Shown here piece by piece: positions 33,617-40,742 of a stretch of DNA of 48,556 nt. Each line of letters starts with the position of its first letter. Positions within the stretch are counted from its first letter, which is position 1. The position numbers and the translations under genes are program-made. Source of the stretch: CBDDCQ01 sp965226285 (GTDB taxonomy: Bacteria; Bacteroidota; Bacteroidia; Flavobacteriales; Ichthyobacteriaceae); NCBI GenBank assembly GCA_965226285.1, contig CBDDCQ010000003.1:1-48556 (forward strand). Reading direction: 5' to 3'. The notes beneath the pieces were generated by a model. That model ran no database searches. It had not been told where the DNA came from and saw nothing but the letters and a program-made list of their open reading frames with translations.

Positions 33617-33808
33617 CTATTCTTCTATAGATTGTTTTCTCTGAAGATACTTAGATTTTATAATTTGTTGCCTTCTAACCACAGAAGGTTTTGTAAATTG
33701 TTGCCTTTTTCTCAACTGTTTAACAACCTGAGTCTTCATAAATTTTCTTTTAAAAAGTTTCAATCCTTTCTCTATCGGATCTCCTTCTTTTAATGGAATT
33801 ATTAACAT
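33617..33808 (-). CDS. rpsU: 30S ribosomal protein S21
   Basis: 63 residues: MLIIPLKEGDPIEKGLKLFK and the Arg/Lys-rich remainder match bS21 of Bacteroidota. It heads the rpsU-xerC-hpf operon. In Flavobacteriia S21 can take part in hiding the anti-Shine-Dalgarno sequence of 16S rRNA, which fits the absence of Shine-Dalgarno sites throughout this window. Confidence 0.95.
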   Translation of the reverse strand: MLIIPLKEGDPIEKGLKLFKRKFMKTQVVKQLRKRQQFTKPSVVRRQQIIKSKYLQRKQSIEE

Positions 33809-33868
33809 ACTTTTTTGACTAATAAATTATTATTTTTTAACTATTAACTCTATTTCTAAAATTATATG

Positions 33869-33903
33869 CAAAGTTAATAATTTTTATAACATCTTTTTTC
33901 AAA
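33869..33903 (-). promoter_or_regulatory. Promoter for rpsU-xerC-hpf
   Basis: On the minus strand TTTG, 23 bases, TAACTTTG: a match to TAnnTTTG with the longest spacing allowed. It lies 60 bases before the rpsU ATG. The rest of 33904-34143 holds no gene; only the hairpin at 34080-34132 stands out. Confidence 0.55.
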
Positions 33904-34079
33904 GAAATTAAAAAATAACTTAGTGTTGTTTTTTCATAATGCTTAAACTGGTTTAATGTTTCGAATATTGCCTAAATTAAAATAAATATCCATAAATTTA
34001 CTTTTCAAAGAAGGTTTCTTGTTTTTAAAACTATAAGCAATAAGCGTTCCCAAGTATGTTCTTAAATAAAGAGTAAACA

Positions 34080-34132
34080 AATGCTAAGAACCTTTGTATA
34101 TATCTTGTTAATTTTCATTGATTCTTAGCATT
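34080..34132 (-). terminator. Inverted repeat after the outer-membrane protein gene
   Basis: 11-bp perfect arms AATGCTAAGAA / TTCTTAGCATT around a 31-base loop, 12 bases beyond the stop of the gene at 34144. It has no T-run directly after the stem, so terminator function is uncertain. Confidence 0.4.
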
Positions 34133-34143
34133 GTGCTATCTAA

Positions 34144-34695
34144 TTAAAAAAGTTTTAAAATATCATAATAAACACCTAGTCTAAAGAATGAACGTGGATC
34201 ACCATCACGTCTCATGAAACTATAACCTATAGACAGGCTTGCCATAAAGGGAATTTCTTTAGTTTTATATATTCCTCCTACTTCTAATGAAAGTAAACTA
34301 TAAGACTTAGAATCGGATAAAGTTTCAGTAAGTTTAAGATTGACATAGTTCATTCCTATATTTAATTTAGTAAAAGGTCTGAAACGATCATTTTTTAAAA
34401 ATAAGTATAACGCTGAAAATACATAATTGTCTGACTTTATGGATGACTTTAGAAAACTTATGTCACTACCCAATCGGTTGGTAATGTAGTCAAGCCCTAA
34501 AAATAATCTGTCGTTTTGCCAAACAGGCGAATATAAGATACTCACTCCATTTTCGTACAGGTCACAAGTATTTTGGAATAAAAATCCCGTATACAAATTT
34601 TGTTGAACCTTTTTATCTTGGGCTTGTGTATGGTATGAATGACATACAAAAAGAACAGATAGGATGATAGCTTTATAAACTAACCTTTTCAACAT
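34144..34695 (-). CDS. Predicted small outer-membrane beta-barrel protein
   Basis: 183 residues from the Met at 34695 (MLKRLVYKAIILSVLFVCHS), which gives a good signal peptide cut near HTQAQ; an upstream in-frame ATG at 34749 adds 18 residues and weakens it. The mature part alternates polar and aromatic residues (YTGFLFQNT, LFLGLDYITNRLG, FRPFTKLNIGMNYVNL, FMASLSIGYSFM) and ends FFRLGVYYDILKLF, with a terminal aromatic as in outer-membrane barrels. No family recognised. A 57-base piece of this gene is duplicated at 38276-38332, so it once had a paralogue. Confidence 0.7.
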   Translation of the reverse strand: MLKRLVYKAIILSVLFVCHSYHTQAQDKKVQQNLYTGFLFQNTCDLYENGVSILYSPVWQNDRLFLGLDYITNRLGSDISFLKSSIKSDNYVFSALYLFLKNDRFRPFTKLNIGMNYVNLKLTETLSDSKSYSLLSLEVGGIYKTKEIPFMASLSIGYSFMRRDGDPRSFFRLGVYYDILKLF

Positions 34696-34807
34696 ACTAT
34701 CTATTTTTGCTATATTTAAAAAATTTGAGGTTATAATATTTGAGTACATAATATAATAATGATTTTAATTAATGAATTTAACTTTTTTAGATAAACTACT
34801 ATACATG

Positions 34808-34856
34808 AAAAAAGCCTTTCAATTATCACTGTTCGTGATAATTGAAAGGCTTTTTT
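34808..34856 (-). terminator. Perfect 22-bp hairpin, likely bidirectional terminator
   Basis: Arms of 22 bases (AAAAAAGCCTTTCAATTATC plus AC, and its exact complement) with a 5-base loop TGTTC. A-run on one side and T-run on the other allow termination in both directions. The propeller gene ending at 35203 is the only upstream gene, 346 bases away. Confidence 0.75.
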
Positions 34857-34885
34857 ATCTTAAATATTACAATATAAAATACTAC

Positions 34886-34909
34886 GCGTTGCGTTGCGTT
34901 GCGTTGCGT
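34886..34909. repeat. GCGTT pentanucleotide repeat
   Basis: Four full copies of GCGTT and a partial fifth. It is GC-rich compared with its surroundings and lies outside any gene. Confidence 0.9.
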
Positions 34910-35202
34910 GATATCATAATAATTAATTTCATAAAGTATTCATCTATTCTGCTTGCAAATATAATCTATTTTTCCAATACACTTGTAAATTATCTAAAAA
35001 AATATTTAAATTGTGAAACAAAACCTAATATTCTACGACTAAGCATATATTTTTTGCGATGCAATTGGTAAAGAAAACTCTAGCTCCTGCCCTAAATTTA
35101 TAAATAGCTCCATCAAAATCTCATCTATTTTAACACTACAAATGTATGTATCAAAAAAACCCACAAAATGTAGAGGCTTTTTTTGATATAAAAGAACAAA
35201 AA

Positions 35203-36666
35203 TTATTTTTTACGTTTCCCATGCTTATCCAACTTCAGTACCCAGAAATCAGCATCCCCTGCACCTTTGCTGTATGTAGTTCCCGCTACGGCAAGCCCAC
35301 CGTCAGACGTTTGCACGATGGAATGGGCTTCATCATTTTCACCCCCCCCAAAGGTCTGCTCCCAAACCATAGTACCCAAAGCGTCTAACTTCAGTACCCA
35401 GAAATCAGAATCCCCTGCACCTTTGCTGGTGGTAGCTCCCGCTACGGCAAGCCCACCGTCAGACGTCTGCACGATGGAATAGGCTCCATCTGGCTTACTC
35501 CCCCCAAAGGTCTGCTCCCAAACCATAGTACCCAAAGCGTCTAACCTCAGTACCCAGAAATCAAAATTCCCTACACCTTTGCTGGTGGTAGCTCCCGCTA
35601 CGGCAAGTCCCCCGTCAGACGTTTGCACGATAGAATAGGCTCCATCATTTTCAGTACTCCCAAAGGTCTGCTCCCAAACCATAGTACCCAAAGCGTCTAA
35701 CCTCAGTACCCAGAAATCATAATTCCCTGCACCTTTGCTGGTGGTAGCTCCCGCTACGGCAAGCCCACCGTCAGACGTTCGCACGATGGATCTGGCTCCA
35801 TCATTTTCACCCCCTCCAAAGGTCTGTTCCCAAACCATAGTACCCAAAGCGTCTAACCTCAGTACCCAGAAATCATAATTCCCTGCACCTTTGCTGGTGG
35901 TAGCTCCCGCTACGGCAAGCCCCCCGTCAGACGTCTGCACGATGGATTCGGCTGTATCTTCACCACTAGCCCCAAAGGTCTTGTCCCAAATCTTATTACC
36001 CAAAGCGTCTAACTTCAGTACCCAGAAATCAGAATCCCCTGCACCTTTGCTGGTGGTAGATCCTGCTATGGCAAGCCCCCCGTCAGACGTCTGCACGATG
36101 GAATTGGCATAATCACTACCACTCCCCCCAAAGGTCTTGTCCCAAATCTTATTACCCCAAGCGTCTAACTTCAGTACCCATAAATCCTGACTCCCTACAC
36201 CTTTGCTGTATGTATATCCCGCTACGGCAAGCCCCCCGTCAGACGTTTGCACGATGGATTTGGCTATATCCTCCTTACGCCCCCCAAAGGTCTTGTCCCA
36301 AGTACTTTTCATCTCAAAAGTCGTACCCGTTATCGTGGCATCTGCTTTGGCGGGGTGTTCCAATACAATCGTAGCCCTAAAGCTACCTGCCTTGATCATC
36401 CCTAAACTAAGGTGGGGTTTTGTACCGTGAACCCTAACCAAGCCTAAGGGGTTTAGGTTTTTTATCTCCTTGAGGGTATAACCGCCTTTAGTATCTACTA
36501 CTCCTGCTACTACATCCAAAGTGCTAAAACTACCGCCAATGCTAAAAGATTTGGCACACTTGCTAAAGGTTAAACTCTCTGCTCTTCCCTTCTTAATTTC
36601 AAACGCTGCTGACGTACTACACCACATCAATAGGAATAAACTACTAAAATATATTGTTTGTCTCAT
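35203..36666 (-). CDS. Secreted seven-repeat beta-propeller protein
   Basis: 487 residues. Signal peptide MRQTIYFSSLFLLMWCSTSA; residues 21-118 form a unique region (GRAESLTFSKCAKSFSIGGS and on to ADATITGTTFEM). Then seven repeats of about 52 residues follow, each with W[DE][KQ]TFGG...SIVQTSDGGLA[VI]AG...SKG.G..DFWVL[KR]LDA.G, ending with LDKHGKRKK. Seven blades suggest a closed propeller. No catalytic residues, no sorting domain at the C-terminus. Repeats are more than 90% alike in DNA in the SIVQTSDGG part, which points to ongoing gene conversion. Function unknown; surface binding is plausible. Confidence 0.82.
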   Translation of the reverse strand: MRQTIYFSSLFLLMWCSTSAAFEIKKGRAESLTFSKCAKSFSIGGSFSTLDVVAGVVDTKGGYTLKEIKNLNPLGLVRVHGTKPHLSLGMIKAGSFRATIVLEHPAKADATITGTTFEMKSTWDKTFGGRKEDIAKSIVQTSDGGLAVAGYTYSKGVGSQDLWVLKLDAWGNKIWDKTFGGSGSDYANSIVQTSDGGLAIAGSTTSKGAGDSDFWVLKLDALGNKIWDKTFGASGEDTAESIVQTSDGGLAVAGATTSKGAGNYDFWVLRLDALGTMVWEQTFGGGENDGARSIVRTSDGGLAVAGATTSKGAGNYDFWVLRLDALGTMVWEQTFGSTENDGAYSIVQTSDGGLAVAGATTSKGVGNFDFWVLRLDALGTMVWEQTFGGSKPDGAYSIVQTSDGGLAVAGATTSKGAGDSDFWVLKLDALGTMVWEQTFGGGENDEAHSIVQTSDGGLAVAGTTYSKGAGDADFWVLKLDKHGKRKK

Positions 36667-36674
36667 AGTGTTTT

Positions 36675-36755
36675 ATTTTAAATTATACTAACTACTGCTA
36701 ATGCTCGATTTTAATAATCATTAACAATAATGCAAATTTAAAAATAAATACTCAA
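36675..36755. repeat. Duplicated 5' region, copy 1
   Basis: About 80 bases upstream of the first propeller gene are nearly identical to 37966-38045 upstream of the second. The block contains the -7 element (36733-36740 on the minus strand, TAAATTTG) and the untranslated leader, so both genes use the same kind of control. Confidence 0.85.
36733..36740 (-). promoter_or_regulatory. -7 element of the first propeller gene
   Basis: TAAATTTG on the minus strand fits TAnnTTTG, 67 bases before the ATG at 36666. No TTG at the proper distance, unlike the copy at 38023-38053, so this promoter may be weaker. Confidence 0.5.
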
Positions 36756-36765
36756 TTATCCATGA

Positions 36766-37956
36766 TTAAAGGTTGCCATGCTTATCCAACTTGAGTACCC
36801 AGAAATCATAACTCCCTGCACCTTTGCTGGTTGTAACTCCCGCTACGGCAAGCCCCCCTTCAGACATTTGCACGATGGAATAGGCTTCATCAAAAGAACT
36901 CCCCCCAAAGGTCTTGTCCCAAGTCTTATCACCCAAAGCACTTAGCTTCAGTACCCAGAAATCATAACTCCCTGCACCTTTGCTGCTTGTATATCCCGCT
37001 ACGGCAAGCCCACCGTCAGAAGTTTGCACGATGGATTTGGCTACATCCCAATCACGCCCCCCAAAGATCTTGTCCCAAACCATAGTACCCGAAGCGTCTA
37101 ATTTCAGTACCCAGAAATCAGAACGCCCTGCACCTTTGCTTCTTGTATATCCCGCTACGGCAAGCCCCCCGTCAGACGTCTGCACGATGGAATGGGCTAC
37201 ATCTAGCTTACTCCCCCCAAAGGTCTTGTCCCAAACCACAGTACCCAAAGCGTCTAACCTCAGTACCCAAAAATCACTCCACCCTGCACCTTTACTCCAT
37301 GTCTCTCCCGCTATGGCAAGCCCCCCGTCAGACATCTGCACGATGGAATGGGCTCTATCATCACGACTCCCTCCAAAAGTCTTGTCCCAAACAACAGTAC
37401 CCAAAGCGTCTAACTTCAGTACCCAGAAATCACTCCACCCTGCACCTTTGCTGCTTGTATATCCCGCTACGGCAAGCCCCCCGTCAGACGTCTGCACGAT
37501 GGAACGGGCTCTATCATCACGACTCCCTCCAAAGGTCTTGTCCCAAACAACAGTACCCAAAGCGTCTAACTTGACTACCCGGAAATCACTCCACCCACCT
37601 TTACTCCATGTATCTCCCGCTAAGGTAAACCCCCCGTCAGACGTCTGCACGATAGAAGAGGCTGCATCAATGTTAATTCCACCAAAGGTCTTCCCCCAAA
37701 CCATAGCACCTGAAGCGTCTAGCTTCAGTACCCAGAAATCCCAACTCCCTGCAACTTGCTGTGTGTTGCCCGCTACGGCAAGCCCCCCGTCAGAAGTCTG
37801 CACGATGGATTTGGCATAATCACTACCACTCCCCCCAAAGGTCTTGTCCCAAGTATTTATCATCTCAAAAGGGGGTTCTTTTTTACAATGAATCGTTGAC
37901 ATACTACACCACATCAATACTAACAAGCTAGTAAAATATCTTAGCTGTCTATTCAT
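36766..37956 (-). CDS. Secreted seven-repeat beta-propeller protein, second copy
   Basis: 396 residues. Signal peptide MNRQLRYFTSLLVLMWCSMS, followed by TIHCKKEPP; the Cys before KKE could be lipidated, although His at -1 is unusual. Seven repeats of the same 52-residue type begin at once (NTWDKTFGGSGSDYAKSIV); the unique N-terminal region of the neighbour is missing. Ends LDKHGNL. The gene is a tandem paralogue of 35203-36666 with a duplicated promoter region. The regular repeats leave long open frames on the other strand, which are not genes. Confidence 0.82.
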   Translation of the reverse strand: MNRQLRYFTSLLVLMWCSMSTIHCKKEPPFEMINTWDKTFGGSGSDYAKSIVQTSDGGLAVAGNTQQVAGSWDFWVLKLDASGAMVWGKTFGGINIDAASSIVQTSDGGFTLAGDTWSKGGWSDFRVVKLDALGTVVWDKTFGGSRDDRARSIVQTSDGGLAVAGYTSSKGAGWSDFWVLKLDALGTVVWDKTFGGSRDDRAHSIVQMSDGGLAIAGETWSKGAGWSDFWVLRLDALGTVVWDKTFGGSKLDVAHSIVQTSDGGLAVAGYTRSKGAGRSDFWVLKLDASGTMVWDKIFGGRDWDVAKSIVQTSDGGLAVAGYTSSKGAGSYDFWVLKLSALGDKTWDKTFGGSSFDEAYSIVQMSEGGLAVAGVTTSKGAGSYDFWVLKLDKHGNL

Positions 37957-37965
37957 AATTTTTTA

Positions 37966-38045
37966 TTTTAAATTATACTAACTACTGCTAATGCTCGATT
38001 TTAATAATCATTAACAATAATGCAAATTTAAAAATAAATGCTCAA
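37966..38045. repeat. Duplicated 5' region, copy 2
   Basis: Counterpart of 36675-36755. Identical over about 70 bases, with differences only at the edges. Confidence 0.85.
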
Positions 38046-38053
38046 TAAACCAA
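38023..38053 (-). promoter_or_regulatory. Promoter of the second propeller gene
   Basis: On the minus strand TTG, 20 bases, TAAATTTG; 67 bases before the ATG at 37956. A good match to the Bacteroidota consensus. Confidence 0.6.
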
Positions 38054-38106
38054 AAAATCAAGAGAAATTTTGGTTTGCTTCATTTCCTTTTGATGCGATA
38101 AAAATA

Positions 38107-38140
38107 AAAATCCCCTTCATTAGAATATAAAGGGGATTTT
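38107..38140 (-). terminator. Intrinsic terminator of the 5S rRNA gene
   Basis: Perfect 10-bp stem AAAATCCCCT / AGGGGATTTT with a 14-base loop, followed by a T-rich run on the minus strand, nine bases after the 5S 3' end. Confidence 0.8.
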
Positions 38141-38148
38141 CAAAAAAA

Positions 38149-38261
38149 GGCAACGACATACGCTTCTATCTCTCGATAGTACCATCTGCGCTATTGGGCT
38201 TAACTGCTCTGTTCGGTATGGTTAGAGGTTGATCCCCAATGCCATTATTAATTTATTTGCC
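38149..38261 (-). rRNA. rrf: 5S ribosomal RNA, isolated copy
   Basis: 113 bases with the conserved loops CCATACCGAACAGAGCAGTT and AAGCCC...GCGCAGATGGTACT, and a 3' end CGTTGCC that pairs with the first bases GGCAA. Helix I is short and imperfect beyond five pairs. No 16S, 23S or tRNA genes are near: a lipoprotein gene ends 70 bases upstream and a terminator follows. It may be a real stand-alone gene or a decaying copy. Confidence 0.85.
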
Positions 38262-38275
38262 ATTCTTTACACATC

Positions 38276-38332
38276 CACAAGTATTTTGGAATAAAAATCC
38301 CATATACAAATTTTGTTGAACCTTTTTATCTT
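38276..38332 (-). pseudogene. Fragment of the outer-membrane protein gene
   Basis: 57 bases identical but for one to 34563-34619, the part that encodes DKKVQQNLYTGFLFQNTC just after the signal peptide. It overlaps the stop of the Cys-rich lipoprotein gene. A recombination scar between the propeller/5S segment and the outer-membrane gene region. Confidence 0.85.
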
Positions 38333-38999
38333 AGTCCTTCCCCTTGGGCGGCCATTGTGCTGTTACACATTTACAATATTGAGGACCACAACAAGCATAA
38401 TACCCTGCGCTACAAGATGTCGCACAACTACCCCAAGCACCTGATACAGAACACGAAATAGCTCCTGGTCCTCCTGATGGACAATCACCACCACCACCAC
38501 CTATATCTGTTCTAAAAATCCCATCAATAATATCTTCTGATGCTTCTTTTATAGTTATAGTACTTCTTTTTTCAAATTTACGATTACGCAAATAAGATAG
38601 TTGATCCATTTTAATTATCTTTGAATTTCCTTTATACTCATTGAGTATTTTATCTCCCTCTTCATTATCTATAACTAAAAAAAGTTTATCATTACCCAAA
38701 ATATGAACACTATTCAAATCATAATCGAATGAAATTTTATCAGATGAAAGAGAATTATATATTACATCTATATCCTTTCTATCAGAAGGTTTTAAAGCTA
38801 TTGCATTTGAATATGTATTCTTATGAATAGTATCATAAAAACAAATCACACCATATTCATTTTTTTTAATATCTTTAATCTCAATTTTTGTTGCTACAAC
38901 TTTTTTAACATTATCTATTATTTCTAAACTTATAGAATTATGATTATTACAAGCATACATCAAAATAGATAACCCTAAAATAAATATTAATTTCTTCAT
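38331..38999 (-). CDS. Lipoprotein with an eight-cysteine C-terminal tail
   Basis: 222 residues. Type II signal peptide MKKLIFILGLSILMYAC (Cys17) then NNHN. Residues 20-160 are unassigned. From about 166 a GGGGG linker leads to a tail with eight Cys: DCPSGGPGAISCSVSGAWGS (two of them), then CATSC, YACCG and YCKC, ending PPKGKD. GGPG-xxxCSVS tails of this sort occur in exported Bacteroidota proteins to my knowledge, and may form disulfides or bind metal. It follows a MauE/propeller/receptor module, with a leader (39000-39110) homologous to that of the small peptide at 43137-43307, so it takes that peptide's place in the module. Confidence 0.7.
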   Translation of the reverse strand: MKKLIFILGLSILMYACNNHNSISLEIIDNVKKVVATKIEIKDIKKNEYGVICFYDTIHKNTYSNAIALKPSDRKDIDVIYNSLSSDKISFDYDLNSVHILGNDKLFLVIDNEEGDKILNEYKGNSKIIKMDQLSYLRNRKFEKRSTITIKEASEDIIDGIFRTDIGGGGGDCPSGGPGAISCSVSGAWGSCATSCSAGYYACCGPQYCKCVTAQWPPKGKD

Positions 39000-39028
39000 A
39001 ATATTATAAATATTAAATAATTAAAATA

Positions 39029-39052
39029 GTTTTATGTTTCATTACATAAAAC
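39029..39052 (-). promoter_or_regulatory. Leader hairpin upstream of the Cys-rich lipoprotein
   Basis: Inverted repeat with 9-bp arms GTTTTATGT / ACATAAAAC and a 6-base loop in the predicted 5' untranslated RNA. The same hairpin stands at 43335-43358 before the small peptide gene. It ends 30 bases from the start codon and may protect the mRNA or control translation. Confidence 0.6.
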
Positions 39053-39073
39053 TTGTGGACTCTCCACATATCG

Positions 39074-39081
39074 CAAAGGTA
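39074..39081 (-). promoter_or_regulatory. -7 element of the Cys-rich lipoprotein gene
   Basis: TACCTTTG on the minus strand, 75 bases before the ATG at 38999. Where a TTG should lie, two 11-bp repeats (39087-39108) stand instead. Confidence 0.5.
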
Positions 39082-39086
39082 AATCA

Positions 39087-39108
39087 CTTTCTAATTATTT
39101 CCTAATTA
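39087..39108. repeat. 11-bp tandem repeat, two units
   Basis: CTTTCTAATTA then TTTCCTAATTA, ending in TTTTT. Equivalent of the four-unit array at 43391-43434. The adjacent stretch 39109-39304 holds no gene and is almost identical to 43435-43631. Confidence 0.85.
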
Positions 39109-39304
39109 TTTTTCCCTTGATTTATAAGGGTTACAAGTAATCTGGTTTTAAATTGAATATTTTGCGAACGCTAAAAACGAACATTTTAGCAGCTCAACTG
39201 TATTTTTTTTAATTTTGACTGTAAAATAATTTAAGACCGTTTAAAATACAAATTCAGTTCAATCATTTTTCAATTATATTTTTTTGATGCTTTAGCCTAA
39301 ATAT

Positions 39305-40342
39305 TTATTGGAGTCTTTTTCTCATCTTAAACTCTACTACATCATCATCAAAATTTATAACCATCCCATTTTTATTTTTTGATACAAAATTGACATCAAA
39401 ACTTGTTTTATGATTGTAGAACAATCTATGACTATACAAATATTCTTTTGTGCTTAGTGAATATACATCTATCATGATTGCCTTATGCTCATCTCTTTTT
39501 GTTCTACATGAAAATACAAATACATGATCGCCAAATACTGAAACCTCTAGATTAACACTATAGGTTTCTCCTCTATCATAATAATAGCCATGTTCATTAT
39601 TGATAATTTTACCTTTTGGAGTTTTATCTTTAGTTTGAATTGTTTTTTGAAATTGTCCATCTTTGTCAAAGAAATATATTTCTGAATATTTATCACAAAA
39701 ATAATTTACGATATTATCCTCCTTATTAAATCTACCAGAATACATTAATAAATTTTCAATAGCTTTAGATTCTCTATTTGTATTGATAACTTTAGACAAT
39801 TTCATTTGTCTTGTGATCACATCAAAAATATAAAACCCTGTTTTAAACTCCAAATCCGAAACTTTCTTTTCACCAAATAATAATAACTGGGTTGAATTAT
39901 TATTCAAACTTATTATATTAATTACCTTAAAATCTTTTATGGGGATACGCTCTGTAGTCTTATTTTGTATATTATAATGATGTAATATAAAATTTTTAGT
40001 AAAAAAAAGACTCTCCTTATTAAAATATAACACTTGAGAAAAATCTGTATCTGAAAAATCAAATTGCTTAACCTTTTGAAAGGTATTTAAATCATAGTAT
40101 GTTACCCTTGTGGCATTCTGTTTTAATTCACTATAAAAACAAATGAGTTCATTTGTAAGTTTTACTAATCCTTCCGTATTTACTATTTCTTTTCTATCTG
40201 TCCTTGAAAACATTGTTTTTGGTATGATATTTCGCTCAAAAATATATTTTCTCTCACCTAAAAAAAGAAATTCAAACTTGAAAAATATAATTAGTAAAGA
40301 GATCGCTATTACGACTATCCAAAATTTACTATTTATTTTCAT
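39305..40342 (-). CDS. Membrane-anchored propeller-like protein of the MauE module, copy A
   Basis: 345 residues. One N-terminal transmembrane segment (FWIVVIAISLLIIFF) and a large exported domain with repeated beta-strand patterns (VTYYDLNTFQKVKQFDFSD, TGFYIFDVITRQMKLSK, AIMIDVYSLSTKEYLYSHRL), like six-bladed propeller proteins of Bacteroidota. No catalytic residues seen. It overlaps the MauE gene by 14 bases, so the two are coupled. The copy at 43632-44669 is about 97% identical. Confidence 0.75.
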   Translation of the reverse strand: MKINSKFWIVVIAISLLIIFFKFEFLFLGERKYIFERNIIPKTMFSRTDRKEIVNTEGLVKLTNELICFYSELKQNATRVTYYDLNTFQKVKQFDFSDTDFSQVLYFNKESLFFTKNFILHHYNIQNKTTERIPIKDFKVINIISLNNNSTQLLLFGEKKVSDLEFKTGFYIFDVITRQMKLSKVINTNRESKAIENLLMYSGRFNKEDNIVNYFCDKYSEIYFFDKDGQFQKTIQTKDKTPKGKIINNEHGYYYDRGETYSVNLEVSVFGDHVFVFSCRTKRDEHKAIMIDVYSLSTKEYLYSHRLFYNHKTSFDVNFVSKNKNGMVINFDDDVVEFKMRKRLQ

Positions 40343-40739
40343 TTTTATAATATTTTAATGTAAAATAAGATGAGAATATTAAACTTATATTGATAAGCAG
40401 ATGATATTTGTAAGGTAAACCATTTAAGATGCCTCCACAACCGCAAACTTCATACCTGCCGTTATAGAATAATAACGTGATGTAAATAGTAAAACAAAAA
40501 ATCATTATAAGCAATAACCATAAGCCCAAGTTTCTTTTGAACAATAAAAGTAACAAGACTATAAATTCACTAAAGACGACTACATAAGATAAATATTTAG
40601 CCATTTGGTCACTAAAAACTCCTGTTTTAAAAATATTAATTTGAAAACTTACTATATTGAGCAACTTGTTCATCATTACATAAGACAAGAAGACAATCAA
40701 TAAATAGTACAAAATTTGAGGTAATATTTTTTTATTCAT
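40329..40739 (-). CDS. MauE/DoxX family redox-associated membrane protein, copy A
   Basis: 136 residues with four hydrophobic helices and the motif RYEVCGCGGILNG (95-107; Cys99 and Cys101) between helices three and four. MauE/DoxX-like proteins in Bacteroidota pass electrons or support disulfide formation in exported proteins. The Cys-x-Cys-Gly-Gly motif and the Cys-containing products of both modules fit such a role (inference). It starts 3 bases after the receptor stop. Confidence 0.82.
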   Translation of the reverse strand: MNKKILPQILYYLLIVFLSYVMMNKLLNIVSFQINIFKTGVFSDQMAKYLSYVVVFSEFIVLLLLLFKRNLGLWLLLIMIFCFTIYITLLFYNGRYEVCGCGGILNGLPYKYHLLINISLIFSSYFTLKYYKNENK

Positions 40740-40742
40740 ATC

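Larger units (their letters stand above)
34750..35202. other. Intergenic region with a terminator-like hairpin and a short tandem repeat
   Basis: An open frame on the plus strand (34772-35071) is low-complexity and runs through the hairpin and the repeat, so I do not accept it as a gene. Apart from the hairpin (34808-34856) and the five-base repeat (34886-34909) I see no feature. Confidence 0.6.

Noticed and set aside
34772..35071. Open frame of 99 codons in the intergenic region
   Set aside because: It runs through a perfect terminator-like hairpin and the GCGTT repeat and has low-complexity composition.
36980..37819. Long plus-strand open frame opposite the second propeller gene
   Set aside because: It is the reverse reading of regular 156-bp repeats, has no sensible start context, and its repeated LSQTTVPKASN pattern is explained by the propeller codons.
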